This document shows, in pieces, positions 29,324 through 38,274 of a stretch of 64,000 bases of DNA. Made by a program: the position numbers and the translations under genes. The stretch comes from Qipengyuania vesicularis (lineage in GTDB: Bacteria > Pseudomonadota > Alphaproteobacteria > Sphingomonadales > Sphingomonadaceae): positions 434,001 to 498,000 of the forward strand of contig NZ_JAIGNJ010000002.1 of the NCBI RefSeq assembly GCF_019711415.1, in the 5' to 3' direction. Below the pieces are notes generated by a model. The model made no database searches, had not been told where the DNA came from, and saw only the letters and a list, made by a program, of their open reading frames with translations. Position 1 is the stretch's first letter. Every line of letters begins with the position of its first letter.

Positions 29324-29379
29324 GCCCAGCCCCTATAGGAGCCGGGGGCTATATTAAAGCTGAAGCGCACTCAAAATAT

Positions 29380-29802
29380 TTACTCGGCCAGTGAAACGCT
29401 TTCGGACGGCTGAAACGCCTCGCTCCCGGCCTGCTCGATCGGATCGTCCAACAGGAGGTCCGCGCCGGATGCGGCCATCCAGAGAGAATTGTGACCGGCA
29501 AGGGATTGCGCGGTGTCGATCTCTTGGGACATGTGCGCGGGCGGGACCTCGCTCAGGCCTTCCACCAGTCCATCGGTGACGCGAGGGGCGGCGACGCCCG
29601 CGGCTTGCCCGTCGCCTTCCGTTTGCGGCGCAGGGGCAGGAGCGGCTTCGGACAGGACTGGGGAGTTGTCATTGTCCGGCGTAAAAGCGGCAGGCACATC
29701 TGGCAGGGACAGGGCAATCGCCCTGATGCCGATCCAGCCAAAGGCGATCATGGCCAGGAAAACCAGCGGACGCCCCTGTGCGGGGGTTTTGCGCGCGCTC
29801 AT
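29380..29802 (-). CDS. Short single-pass envelope protein coupled to an NfrB-like glycosyltransferase
   Basis: 140 residues. After MSARKTPAQGRP comes one hydrophobic helix (LVFLAMIAFGWIGIRAIAL, about 13-31) and then a periplasmic tail rich in Pro, Ala and acidic residues with no recognisable domain, ending QPSESVSLAE. Its ATG overlaps the stop of the upstream glycosyltransferase by 4 bases. I do not recognise a family. NfrB-like enzymes usually pair with a much larger outer-membrane partner, so this may be a shortened remnant or an unrelated small subunit. Confidence 0.75.
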   Translation of the reverse strand: MSARKTPAQGRPLVFLAMIAFGWIGIRAIALSLPDVPAAFTPDNDNSPVLSEAAPAPAPQTEGDGQAAGVAAPRVTDGLVEGLSEVPPAHMSQEIDTAQSLAGHNSLWMAASGADLLLDDPIEQAGSEAFQPSESVSLAE

Positions 29803-31199
29803 GCCATTTCCTCCTGGGCCCGCGACAGGACGGGGTGCGCGCGGTGTTCCGTCTTCTCCCAGATCGTCGGTGCACCGCGCAGGCTCCGCAGATAGGCGAC
29901 CAGAGCGCGGCGTCCGCTCATGATCGCGATGACGTTGGACACGAGCACGCGGGGAATGGCGAGCAGGCCTTGCCGCAGCCCATACTCCCTGCCTGTGAAA
30001 ATCGCGCGGATGAGGACACGCCAAACAAGCCCGGCAAAGGTCACCAACAACAGTATGCTCAGGAACCCTCCCGGCTCGAACTGCCCACCCAGTCCTGCGT
30101 CGGCAGCGAGGTGCGAAAGGGTGCCGGAAAGTACGAGGAAATAAGCAAGGCCAAGCAGGATCGCGGCCAGCGGCCCGCGCCGGTCGCGTAGCGTCATCCA
30201 GCGCTGGAGCAGGTTGCCTTGCCAGCCGAGCCGGTCCCATCCTTGCAGCGCAATGCCATGTGTCCAGCGCGTCTTCTGGCGTACCGACTGGGCAATCCGG
30301 TCAGGGAAATAGGCCCGGGTCGCGACAAGGCGGCCGTTCTCCGTCCGCAGGCGCAGGAACCGCCCACGGCCGCCAAGCGCATGGATCCGCAGTCCAAGCT
30401 CGTAATCTTCGGTCAGCGAGTCCTCGCTGAAGGGACGACCGTGCTCCTCTGCAGCGAGCTTGCCGAGCATCTTGCGCGATACGGCACAGCCTACCCCGGC
30501 CCCCGGCACGGCGCAGCCGATCAGGTCGCGCACGACCATCGCCTTGGCATGCGATTCGGCGAATTCATCCGAATAATGGCTTGCGATCCATCGCGAATCC
30601 GACGGCGGGAGAGCCATGACCGGCAATTGCACGAAGTCGCTGTTCCACACAGCGTGGTCGAGCAAAGGGAGGGCTGCCGCATCCACCATGTCCTCGGCAT
30701 CGTGGAGCACGACCATGTGCGCCTTCTTGCCGCTGCGGGCCTCGTCCTCGCACAGCGCCGCATAGAGACGATTGAGGCAATGTGCCTTGCAGGTCGGGCC
30801 ATCCTCGCCGACGACCACCAACCTGACGCGGCTGTCTCCCCTTGATGCGACTGCGACCGAAGCGATGGTCGACGCATCGTTGCGATAACAGCCGACATAG
30901 ATGCGCAGCTGGTCCTGCGGCCATGATGCCAGCGCGTGCGTGATGGTCGGGCCGATTACCTCCGCTTCCTGCCAAGCCGGAATGAAGACCGCGGCAAGGC
31001 CGGACAACGGCTTCTCGGTAAGGACATGTTCGTCGAGGCGTGGCGTCGCGATACGCCCCGTAAAGCGGTTCCACGCGTAGATCGCGTCGACCGCCAGTTC
31101 GTCCACCATGCCGATGGCAAAAAACACTGCTGCGAACAGCAGCAACTCATATTGAAGCGCAGCGAAGCCATCCAAGATGGCGATTGATCCCGTGTGCAA
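29799..31199 (-). CDS. NfrB-like membrane glycosyltransferase (GT2 type)
   Basis: About 466 residues. One N-terminal helix (ELLLFAAVFFAIGMVDEL) precedes a GT-A domain: AVFIPAWQEAEVIGPTITHAL, MVVLHDAEDMVDAAAL (the DxD-like acceptor region), SLTEDYELGLRIHALGG and the processive-type QSVRQKTRWTHGIALQGWDRLGW. Two or three C-terminal helices follow. This is the architecture of phage N4 adsorption protein B (NfrB)-type transferases. The start is placed at TTG 31199 because AGGGGG lies 8 bases upstream; in-frame ATGs further up would run across the nhaA start, so they are unlikely. Confidence 0.85.
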   Translation of the reverse strand: MHTGSIAILDGFAALQYELLLFAAVFFAIGMVDELAVDAIYAWNRFTGRIATPRLDEHVLTEKPLSGLAAVFIPAWQEAEVIGPTITHALASWPQDQLRIYVGCYRNDASTIASVAVASRGDSRVRLVVVGEDGPTCKAHCLNRLYAALCEDEARSGKKAHMVVLHDAEDMVDAAALPLLDHAVWNSDFVQLPVMALPPSDSRWIASHYSDEFAESHAKAMVVRDLIGCAVPGAGVGCAVSRKMLGKLAAEEHGRPFSEDSLTEDYELGLRIHALGGRGRFLRLRTENGRLVATRAYFPDRIAQSVRQKTRWTHGIALQGWDRLGWQGNLLQRWMTLRDRRGPLAAILLGLAYFLVLSGTLSHLAADAGLGGQFEPGGFLSILLLVTFAGLVWRVLIRAIFTGREYGLRQGLLAIPRVLVSNVIAIMSGRRALVAYLRSLRGAPTIWEKTEHRAHPVLSRAQEEMA

Positions 31200-31207
31200 C
31201 CCGTTTT

Positions 31208-31213
31208 CCCCCT
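31208..31213 (-). promoter_or_regulatory. Ribosome binding site that fixes the TTG start of the NfrB-like gene
   Basis: AGGGGG on the minus strand, 8 bases before TTG at 31199. No comparable site precedes the other in-frame starts. Confidence 0.55.
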
Positions 31214-31281
31214 GCGAACCCACTATCGCGCGGATTCGAGACTTGCAACGCGCTTTGCTTTGCGAAAGAGAGCGCACCGAC

Positions 31282-32499
31282 ATGACCGAACGCCCATCCG
31301 CATTCCGCCTCGTCTTCGCCCCCGTCCGCGCGCTGTTCGTCAGCGATGCGTCGGCGGGTATTTTGCTGATCCTCGTAGCGATTGCCGCGATGCTTGCAGC
31401 CAATTCGCCCTTCGCAGAGGATTATCACCACCTCTTCCACGGCACGATCTTCGATGCCTCGGTGTTCAAGCTGAACACGCTGCATTTGTGGATCAACGAC
31501 GGCCTGATGGCGATCTTCTTCTTCGTCGTGGGGTTGGAGGTGAAGCGCGAATGGATCGAGGGCCAGCTTTCCACATCGCAGCAACGCCGCATGCCGGTGC
31601 TCGCGGCAGCGGCCGGCATGGCCATTCCGGCGCTGGTCTATCTGTTCTTCGTCAATGCGGAAGGTGCCGAGGGCCTGACCCGCGGCTGGGCAATCCCGGC
31701 TGCGACCGACATTGCCTTTGCCATGGGCGTGCTCGGCCTGCTCGGCAATCGCGTGCCTGCCTCTTTGCGCCTGTTCCTGCTGACCGTCGCCATCGTCGAC
31801 GATATCGGCGCAGTGCTCGTCATCGCGCTGTTCTATACGGCCAAGATCAAGTTCAGCTGGCTGGTGGGCGCGGTGATCGTGACCGCCTTCATGTACGCCA
31901 TGAACCGGATGAAGGTGGCAGCTTACTGGCCCTTCATCCTTGCTGCGCTGGTGCTGTGGTTCTTCGTTCTGAACTCGGGCGTCCACGCCACGATCGCGGG
32001 CGTAGTTGCCGCGCTCACCATCCCGATGGTGGGCGAGGACGACCATACCATGGTCGAAACGATGGAGCACAATCTTGCGCCGTGGAGCGCCTATCTCATC
32101 GTGCCCGTATTCGGGTTCGCGAATGCGGGCGTGCACCTCGGCGATCTCGGTATTGCGGGCATCCTGGCGCCGCTGCCGCTCGCCATCGCCGCAGGCCTGT
32201 TCGTCGGCAAGCAGGTGGGCATCCTGTCCGCAATCTGGCTGGCGGACAAATTCGGTTTCGCCCCGCGGCCGGACCAGGCCACCTGGACCGAGATTTGGGG
32301 TGTCTCGATCCTGTGCGGGATCGGCTTCACAATGTCGCTCTTCATCAGTGGCCTGGCCTTCGCCGGCAATGCCCTGCTGATCGAGGAAGCCAAGATCGGC
32401 ATCCTTATGGGATCGCTGATTTCGGCGGCGGTCGGCTACACGATCCTGCGCATGACGACCACGCATCCCGACGACGTGCGCTCGCCCTATATCGACTGA
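31282..32499 (+). CDS. nhaA: Na+/H+ antiporter NhaA
   Basis: 405 residues (E. coli NhaA has 388) with about twelve membrane helices. Family blocks are LWINDGLMAIFFFVVGLEVKRE, ATDIAFAMGVL (Asp143), VAIVDDIGAVLVIA with the ion-binding Asp pair 173-174, and LCGIGFTMSLFISGLAF. The start at MTERPSAF follows AGAGAGCG; an earlier GTG-type extension would include a non-conserved 35 residues. It exports sodium in exchange for protons at alkaline pH or high salt, fitting a marine life. It converges on the glyoxalase gene. Confidence 0.96.
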   Translation: MTERPSAFRLVFAPVRALFVSDASAGILLILVAIAAMLAANSPFAEDYHHLFHGTIFDASVFKLNTLHLWINDGLMAIFFFVVGLEVKREWIEGQLSTSQQRRMPVLAAAAGMAIPALVYLFFVNAEGAEGLTRGWAIPAATDIAFAMGVLGLLGNRVPASLRLFLLTVAIVDDIGAVLVIALFYTAKIKFSWLVGAVIVTAFMYAMNRMKVAAYWPFILAALVLWFFVLNSGVHATIAGVVAALTIPMVGEDDHTMVETMEHNLAPWSAYLIVPVFGFANAGVHLGDLGIAGILAPLPLAIAAGLFVGKQVGILSAIWLADKFGFAPRPDQATWTEIWGVSILCGIGFTMSLFISGLAFAGNALLIEEAKIGILMGSLISAAVGYTILRMTTTHPDDVRSPYID

Positions 32500-32517
32500 G
32501 CTGTTGTCGCAGGTGGC

Positions 32518-32955
32518 CTACCAGCTGCCGGTATTCTCCATGCTCGCCCAGGGCTCTTCCGGTTCCAGATAGCTGTCCTGTAGCAGCTCGACCGAGATGC
32601 CGTCGGGCGAACGGACGAAAGCCATGTGCCCGTCGCGCGGCGGGCGGTTGATCGTATGGCCTGCATCGGCAAGCCGCTGGCAGGTCTCGTAGATATTCTC
32701 CACCCGGTAGGCGAGATGCCCGAAATTGCGCCCGCCGTCATAGGCCTCCGGCGCACTGCCGTCTTCGGGTGGCCAGTTATAAGTCAGCTCGAGCTCCGCC
32801 ACGCCTTCCTGACCGGGCGCGGCGAGGAAGATGAGTGTGAAGCGGCCCTTCTCGCTTTCCTTGCGGCGGACTTCCTCGAGCCCGATCAGCTTGAAGAAGG
32901 CAACCGCGGCTTCCGGGTCGGCCACGCGGATCATGGAATGGAGATATCTGGTCAT
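32518..32955 (-). CDS. Lactoylglutathione lyase-like VOC protein (glyoxalase I)
   Basis: 145 residues, the size of a single-domain GloA. Putative metal ligands are in place: His in [10 protein letters not shown], Glu in [10 protein letters not shown], His in NFGHLAYRV and Glu in GISVELLQ. The pattern [15 protein letters not shown] is close to GloA. It would convert methylglyoxal-glutathione adduct to lactoylglutathione in the cytosol. The gene ends 18 bases from the convergent nhaA stop. A different VOC function cannot be ruled out, but the ligand set favours glyoxalase I. Confidence 0.9.
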   Translation of the reverse strand: MTRYLHSMIRVADPEAAVAFFKLIGLEEVRRKESEKGRFTLIFLAAPGQEGVAELELTYNWPPEDGSAPEAYDGGRNFGHLAYRVENIYETCQRLADAGHTINRPPRDGHMAFVRSPDGISVELLQDSYLEPEEPWASMENTGSW

Positions 32956-32983
32956 CTGCCCAAGCTAGGCATGCGACGCGCAA

Positions 32984-33052
32984 AGAAAAAGGGGCGCGCC
33001 TTACAGCACGCCCCTTTGAACACCGCCGGCGAATTCTCAAGGACCGGCGGTG
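32984..33052 (-). terminator. Double-hairpin terminator of the TorF-type porin gene
   Basis: Read on the minus strand, a first hairpin (CACCGCCGG/CCGGCGGTG, 33021-33052) is followed by a second (AAAGGGGCG/CGCCCCTTT, 32990-33017) and the run TTTTTCTTT. It begins 15 bases after the porin stop and shields the glyoxalase gene. Confidence 0.85.
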
Positions 33053-33067
33053 ATCATTTGCAAGCGG

Positions 33068-33820
33068 TTACATGCTGTAACCGATCGTGAAGAAGATACC
33101 GGCGTCGGTGAAATCTTCCACCGATGGGCCCTGAGTATCCACGTAGTTCACGCCGAGGCTGAGGCTATCGGTCACAGCGTAGGATGCGCCCAGTCCCCAG
33201 TCGAAGCTGCTGCCATCGGCCTGGGTGGCGAATACGCCGTCGGTATAGCCGAGGTGCGCCGTCAGCGAGAGCGGGGTGTTGGGAATGCCTGTCTCGAAGT
33301 CGGTGTAGAGGTACAGGTTGTCGTCATCACCGAGAGAGGACTGGTCCCAGGCATAGGCAACGCCGAGCGTCGCGCTCACCGGACCCAGGTCACCAGAGAC
33401 AGACGCATAGGGCTCGAAATAGTCGGTATCGACATCGGCGAGGTTGGCCAGTTCGTTCTCGGTCGGATAGATGTAGTAGAGCAAGCCGACGTCGAAGCTG
33501 ACACCTTCGGCCAGTTCGCCGCCGAAGCCGGCGTAGATGTCGAGCTCGAGTTCGCCATAGGGCGAGCCGCCCGAGATGGTCGAACCCCAGGTGCCGACAT
33601 AGAAGCCGCTCGAATGTGCGAGGTCGATGCCGCCTTGCAGCGCAGGATCGCCATCGGAGAATGACACACCGCGGAAACGATAGTCGCTGACGAGCGCTAC
33701 ATTGCCCGAAAGCTCAATCTCGCCGGTGTCGGCATCGTCATCCTGCGCGAAAGCGGGCGCAGAAACTGCGGAAAGGGTAAGTGCGGAAACGGCCGCAAGG
33801 CCGCGAAAGGACGTGAGCAT
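33068..33820 (-). CDS. TorF family putative outer-membrane porin
   Basis: 250 residues. Signal peptide MLTSFRGLAAVSALTLSAVSAPAFAQ, then an acidic N-terminus and a beta-barrel pattern of alternating strands (ELSGNVALVSDYRFRGVSFSDGDPALQGGID, FYVGTWGSTISGGSPYGELELDIYAGF) ending in a terminal aromatic strand (IFFTIGYSM). This matches the TIGR02001 (TorF) family, outer-membrane proteins of uncertain transport role. The start MLTSF is chosen for the signal peptide and AGGAG upstream. It is a single gene with a strong terminator, which suggests high expression. Confidence 0.92.
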   Translation of the reverse strand: MLTSFRGLAAVSALTLSAVSAPAFAQDDDADTGEIELSGNVALVSDYRFRGVSFSDGDPALQGGIDLAHSSGFYVGTWGSTISGGSPYGELELDIYAGFGGELAEGVSFDVGLLYYIYPTENELANLADVDTDYFEPYASVSGDLGPVSATLGVAYAWDQSSLGDDDNLYLYTDFETGIPNTPLSLTAHLGYTDGVFATQADGSSFDWGLGASYAVTDSLSLGVNYVDTQGPSVEDFTDAGIFFTIGYSM

Positions 33821-34095
33821 TCTCGAACTCCTGATTAGGTTCGTATTGGTGCTTCGTCCCACCTGCGTTTTCGCCGGGTCCCGGTTTTAGGAAAGGCTCC
33901 TCGGGCGAAATCGACATAATCGTGCACTAGCTGCCGGGGGGACGCAAGTAAGATGCAGAAACTTTTCGCTATCGCAGCAAATAGCGTGTCTATTGTGCAA
34001 CTGCGAAAGGGGTTCCTGCGCGGCCCGTCCCTTGCCGCCTGTCGCGCGCTGTCCTAAGCGCTCGCTTGCGCCAAAAACCTTCCCATGTAAGTCCG

Positions 34096-34899
34096 ATGTT
34101 CGAATCCATCCGCCGCATATTCGCTTCCAGCCAGCCTGAACGCCGCATCGCACGCGTTCCCGAAGGCGAGCGCTATTATGTGATCGGAGACGTGCACGGC
34201 CGGCTCGACCTGCTGGAGCAGTTGAAAGCGGCGATCGAGGAGGATGACGCGGAATTCGGGGCTGCCGACACCACGATCGTATTCCTCGGCGACCTTGTCG
34301 ACCGCGGCCCGGACAGCGCGGGCGTCATCACCCTCGCTCGCGAATGGGGGATGGACCGCAAGGTGCGCTACCTTGCCGGCAATCACGAGGAAATGTTCCT
34401 CGACAGCTTCGAGGACCGCGAGATCCTGCGCCACTTCCTCAAGCATGGCGGTCGGGAAACCGTGATGAGTTACGGCATTCCCAAGAAGAAATACGACAAG
34501 ATGAAGATGTCCGAGCTCCAGGAAGCGATGGACAAGGCGGTGCCCAAGAAGGACCGCAAGTTCCTCAAGAGCTTCGAGGATCTGATCATCGCCGGCGACT
34601 ATGTGTTCGTCCACGCAGGGATCAATCCGAAGCTGCCGGTGGAGGAACAGAAGCCATCGGACCTGCGCTGGATTCGCGACCGCTTCCTCAAGTTCGCCGA
34701 ACCGATGAGCCACGTCGTGGTGCATGGACATACGATTTTTGAAGATGTTGTCGATACGCAGCACCGAATCGGTATCGATACGGGAGCCTTTCGAACTGGG
34801 AGGTTGACGGCATTGGTGCTCGAAGGCGAAGGACGCCGCACTATTCAGGCAATTGCCGGCGAGGACGGCACAATCCAGATTGAGAAGGTGGATACCTAA
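34096..34899 (+). CDS. PP1-type metallophosphoesterase (serine/threonine phosphatase-like)
   Basis: 267 residues. The metal-binding motifs are GDVHGRLDLL (31-40), FLGDLVDRGPDS, YLAGNHEEMFLD and VVVHGHTIF, the calcineurin-like set of bacterial PP1/PrpA-type phosphatases. The start MFESIRRI is used; an upstream ATG adds ten residues with no support. The protein is soluble. Its stop is immediately followed by the ATG of the UDP-glucose dehydrogenase gene (TAAATG), so the two are co-transcribed and may act on the same surface-glycan pathway (inferred). Confidence 0.93.
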   Translation: MFESIRRIFASSQPERRIARVPEGERYYVIGDVHGRLDLLEQLKAAIEEDDAEFGAADTTIVFLGDLVDRGPDSAGVITLAREWGMDRKVRYLAGNHEEMFLDSFEDREILRHFLKHGGRETVMSYGIPKKKYDKMKMSELQEAMDKAVPKKDRKFLKSFEDLIIAGDYVFVHAGINPKLPVEEQKPSDLRWIRDRFLKFAEPMSHVVVHGHTIFEDVVDTQHRIGIDTGAFRTGRLTALVLEGEGRRTIQAIAGEDGTIQIEKVDT

Positions 34900-36255
34900 A
34901 TGAAGATCGCAATGGTGGGCTCGGGCTACGTGGGCCTGGTATCGGGCGCGTGTTTCGCCGATTTCGGGCATGACGTCGTCTGCATCGACAAGGACCAGTC
35001 CAAGATCGACCGGCTGCATGACGGCATCATGCCGATCTACGAGCCGGGCCTGGCAGAGCTCGTGGGCGGCAACGTCAAGGCGGGCCGCCTGACCTTCACC
35101 ACCAGCCTCGCCGAAGGCATCAAGGGTGCCGATGCGATCTTCATCGCGGTGGGCACGCCCAGCCGCCGCGGCGATGGACACGCCGACCTCTCTTTCGTCT
35201 ATGCCGTGGCAAAGGAAATCGGCGAGAACCTCGCCAATGACGCGGTCGTGGTGACCAAGTCGACCGTGCCCGTGGGCACGGGTGACGAGGTCGAGCGCAT
35301 CCTGAAGGACAGCGGCACCAGCCACACCTTCTCGGTGGTCTCCAACCCCGAGTTCCTTCGCGAAGGCGCCGCGATCGACGATTTCAAGCGCCCCGACCGC
35401 ATCGTGATCGGCGCGGAAGACGATTTCGGCCGCGAGATCATGCGCGAGGTCTATCGCCCGCTCTACCTCAATGAATCGCCGATCCTGTTCACCGGTCGCC
35501 GCACCAGCGAGCTGATCAAATATGCCGCCAATGCTTTCCTCGCGACGAAGATCACCTTCATCAACGAGATGGCCGACCTGTGCGAAAAGGTCGGTGCAAA
35601 CGTGCAGGACGTGAGCCGCGGCATCGGCATGGACAATCGCATCGGACCCAAGTTCCTCAACGCAGGCCCCGGTTATGGCGGTTCGTGCTTCCCCAAGGAC
35701 ACGCTCGCCCTGCTCAAGACGGCCGAGGATTACGACAGCCCGACACGCATCGTCGAGGCGGTGGTGCAGGTCAACGAAAGCCGCAAGCGCGCCATGGGCC
35801 GCAAGGTGCTCGACGCGCTGGGCGGTGCGGATGCCGCCCGCGGCAAGAAGGTCGCCATGCTCGGCCTTACCTTCAAGCCGAACACCGACGACATGCGGGA
35901 TTCCCCGGCCATCGCGGTCTCGCAGGCGCTGACCGATGCGGGCGTTGAGGTAGCCGCCTATGACCCCGAAGGCATGGAACAGGCCAAGCCGCTAATGCCC
36001 GAAGTGACCATGGTCGATGATCCCTACAAGGCGATCGAAGGTGCCGATGCGGTGACCATCGTCACCGAGTGGGACGCTTTCCGCGCGCTGGATTTCGACC
36101 GGATTAAGGATCTCGCCAAGGAACCCGTCCTCGTAGACCTGCGCAACATCTACCGCGCCAAGGAAATGCGTGAGAAGGGCTTCTATTATACCAGCATCGG
36201 CCATGGCGAGACCGGCCAGGGCGACCGCCGCAAGGGTGACCGCCGCCGCAATTAG
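34900..36255 (+). CDS. ugd: UDP-glucose 6-dehydrogenase
   Basis: 451 residues. NAD-binding GSGYVGLVSGACFADFGHDV at the N-terminus, the central helix KYAANAFLATKITFINEMADLCE, the catalytic-cysteine block GPGYGGSCFPKDT and the C-terminal TFKPNTDDMRDSPAI define the UDP-glucose/GDP-mannose dehydrogenase family, with the UDP-glucose form most similar. The product UDP-glucuronate feeds exopolysaccharide or lipid sugars. The C-terminus ends in a basic tail (GDRRKGDRRRN). The start directly abuts the phosphatase stop. Confidence 0.95.
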   Translation: MKIAMVGSGYVGLVSGACFADFGHDVVCIDKDQSKIDRLHDGIMPIYEPGLAELVGGNVKAGRLTFTTSLAEGIKGADAIFIAVGTPSRRGDGHADLSFVYAVAKEIGENLANDAVVVTKSTVPVGTGDEVERILKDSGTSHTFSVVSNPEFLREGAAIDDFKRPDRIVIGAEDDFGREIMREVYRPLYLNESPILFTGRRTSELIKYAANAFLATKITFINEMADLCEKVGANVQDVSRGIGMDNRIGPKFLNAGPGYGGSCFPKDTLALLKTAEDYDSPTRIVEAVVQVNESRKRAMGRKVLDALGGADAARGKKVAMLGLTFKPNTDDMRDSPAIAVSQALTDAGVEVAAYDPEGMEQAKPLMPEVTMVDDPYKAIEGADAVTIVTEWDAFRALDFDRIKDLAKEPVLVDLRNIYRAKEMREKGFYYTSIGHGETGQGDRRKGDRRRN

Positions 36256-36279
36256 GCGGCTTTGCCCCGTCGGGTCACG

Positions 36280-37062
36280 TCAACCGAACCAGTGATGGCG
36301 GTTGGCGCGATCCTTGAGGCCGACCGCCATGGCACCAAGCACCAGAAGCCCTGAGACGAGGCACGCAAGCGCAATCGCCCCATACTCCTGCCCGCCCTTG
36401 GCATTGATCGCCAGCAGGGCCCAGCAGAACACGAGCGCGTACCACGGATTGCCGCGGCTACGCGCTACCGCCAGCGCGGCGATGACCCCGCCCACCACGA
36501 CAATGGCCGCCGTGACGAGCGGATAGGGGCCGTCGTCGAAAATGCCGTGAAAGACCAATACGGCGGAGATATTCACAATACTTGCCGCGGTCAGCCACGC
36601 AGCAAGCGCGCTGAAGGTGATCGTGACGATGATGCGCTCGGCCCGGCTGAAGGGCCGCTCGAATGCCACCAGCTTGCGCAGGATGTCGAGCAGCGCCACC
36701 AGCGACGTCAGGATGATCAGCGCAGATATCGCCGTGAGATTGGCGAACTGGGTGTAGATTGCCCACAGCCCCTGCATCGAGAGCGCCAGTACGGAAGGCC
36801 ACCCGATCAGCTCGAGCAAGGTGTTGTCGCGCTGTCCGGGCAGCGCCTGCCAGATCGCGTAGACCGCCGAGCCGAAAAACAGCGGCCCCCAGATCGCAAA
36901 GGCCCATCCCGCCGGCGTGATGAGGGTGCGAACGCTGTCCGAACGCTCGCCAATCGGCTCGCCGAAGCCGAGCTGCGGCAGGAATGTCGCCCCGATCTGG
37001 ATCACGACGGCAAGGATGATGGCGATACGCTGCGCGGCGCTGCGATGGGTCGATGTGCTCAT
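36280..37062 (-). CDS. Multi-pass membrane protein, distantly TspO/MBR-like
   Basis: 260 residues with about seven or eight hydrophobic helices. The segment TPAGWAFAIWGPLFFGSAVYAIWQ and the tryptophan-rich LQGLWAIYTQ-type region recall the longer relatives of TspO (tryptophan-rich sensory) proteins; the short N-terminal tail is basic. The assignment is weak and made from pattern only. No ligand or partner can be named. It converges on ugd and is 43 bases upstream of the aquaporin gene on the same strand. Confidence 0.7.
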   Translation of the reverse strand: MSTSTHRSAAQRIAIILAVVIQIGATFLPQLGFGEPIGERSDSVRTLITPAGWAFAIWGPLFFGSAVYAIWQALPGQRDNTLLELIGWPSVLALSMQGLWAIYTQFANLTAISALIILTSLVALLDILRKLVAFERPFSRAERIIVTITFSALAAWLTAASIVNISAVLVFHGIFDDGPYPLVTAAIVVVGGVIAALAVARSRGNPWYALVFCWALLAINAKGGQEYGAIALACLVSGLLVLGAMAVGLKDRANRHHWFG

Positions 37063-37105
37063 GACCGGGCCAATCGCCGGACACCGTGCTTGGTTCCTCA
37101 GAGCA

Positions 37106-37774
37106 CTATTCTTCGCCGCTTCGCACTTCTCCCCTGAAGAGCCAGCTGCTCAGGACCGTGGCGGCTATTGCCCCGGCGAATTGTGCAAGGACGAACCCGA
37201 CAACATCGGCGGGCGCGATGCCCGCGAAACTGTTCGTGAGACTACGGCCGATGGTTATGGCCGGATTGGCAAAGCTGGTCGAGGAAGTGAACCAGTAGGC
37301 CGCAGTGATATAGAGCGCCACGCTTGCCGGAACCCACGCCTTTGCCACTCTGATCGTGCCGAGGATCGTGAGCACTAGGCCGAAGGTCGCAATGCCCTCG
37401 CCAAGCCATTGGCCGGAGCCTGTGCGGACCTTCTCGGATAGCTGCCAGACGGGCAGGTCGAACATGAAGTGCGCGGCCCACACGCCAAGGATGCCGCCGC
37501 CGATCTGCATCAGCACGAAGGCGGCCGCTTCCAGTGGCGCGATTTCGCGCCGGATCAGAAAGGCCAGCGTCACCGCAGGATTGAAGTGGGCACCGGAGAT
37601 CGGGCCGAGCATCGCGATGAGGACCGCCAGGATCGCTCCGGTCGCAACCGAGTTGGCAAGCAACGCGACGGCGATATTCCCGCCCGACAGGGCTTCCCCC
37701 ATGATGCCCGAACCCACGACGCCAGCGAAAAGGAAGAAGCTCCCCAGAGCCTCCGCTACCAGCCTACGTTGCAA
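37106..37774 (-). CDS. Aquaporin/MIP family channel
   Basis: About 222 residues with six membrane helices and the two NPA boxes (GAHFNPAVTLAF and SFANPAITIGRS). The Arg after the second NPA box, which lines the filter, is present. Water or small solutes such as glycerol are the expected cargo. The start is set at TTG 37774 because GGGAGG lies 5 bases upstream; ATG 37795 would add seven residues but has no good site. It lies on the same strand as rnpB, 72 bases after its 3' end. Confidence 0.92.
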   Translation of the reverse strand: MQRRLVAEALGSFFLFAGVVGSGIMGEALSGGNIAVALLANSVATGAILAVLIAMLGPISGAHFNPAVTLAFLIRREIAPLEAAAFVLMQIGGGILGVWAAHFMFDLPVWQLSEKVRTGSGQWLGEGIATFGLVLTILGTIRVAKAWVPASVALYITAAYWFTSSTSFANPAITIGRSLTNSFAGIAPADVVGFVLAQFAGAIAATVLSSWLFRGEVRSGEE

Positions 37775-37779
37775 GTAAT

Positions 37780-37785
37780 CCTCCC
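37780..37785 (-). promoter_or_regulatory. Ribosome binding site favouring the TTG start of the aquaporin gene
   Basis: GGGAGG on the minus strand with a 5-base spacer (ATTAC) to TTG at 37774. The upstream ATG at 37795 is preceded only by A-rich sequence. Confidence 0.6.
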
Positions 37786-37845
37786 GTCCCCGCATGCGCT
37801 TTTTCGACGCGGAGATCCTTGGCAAAACCGCAGTGCAAAGGAAAG

Positions 37846-38236
<391 letters not shown>

Positions 38237-38274
38237 GCTGCGCGATGTAGCCACGCAGCGCCATCATTCCAAGC

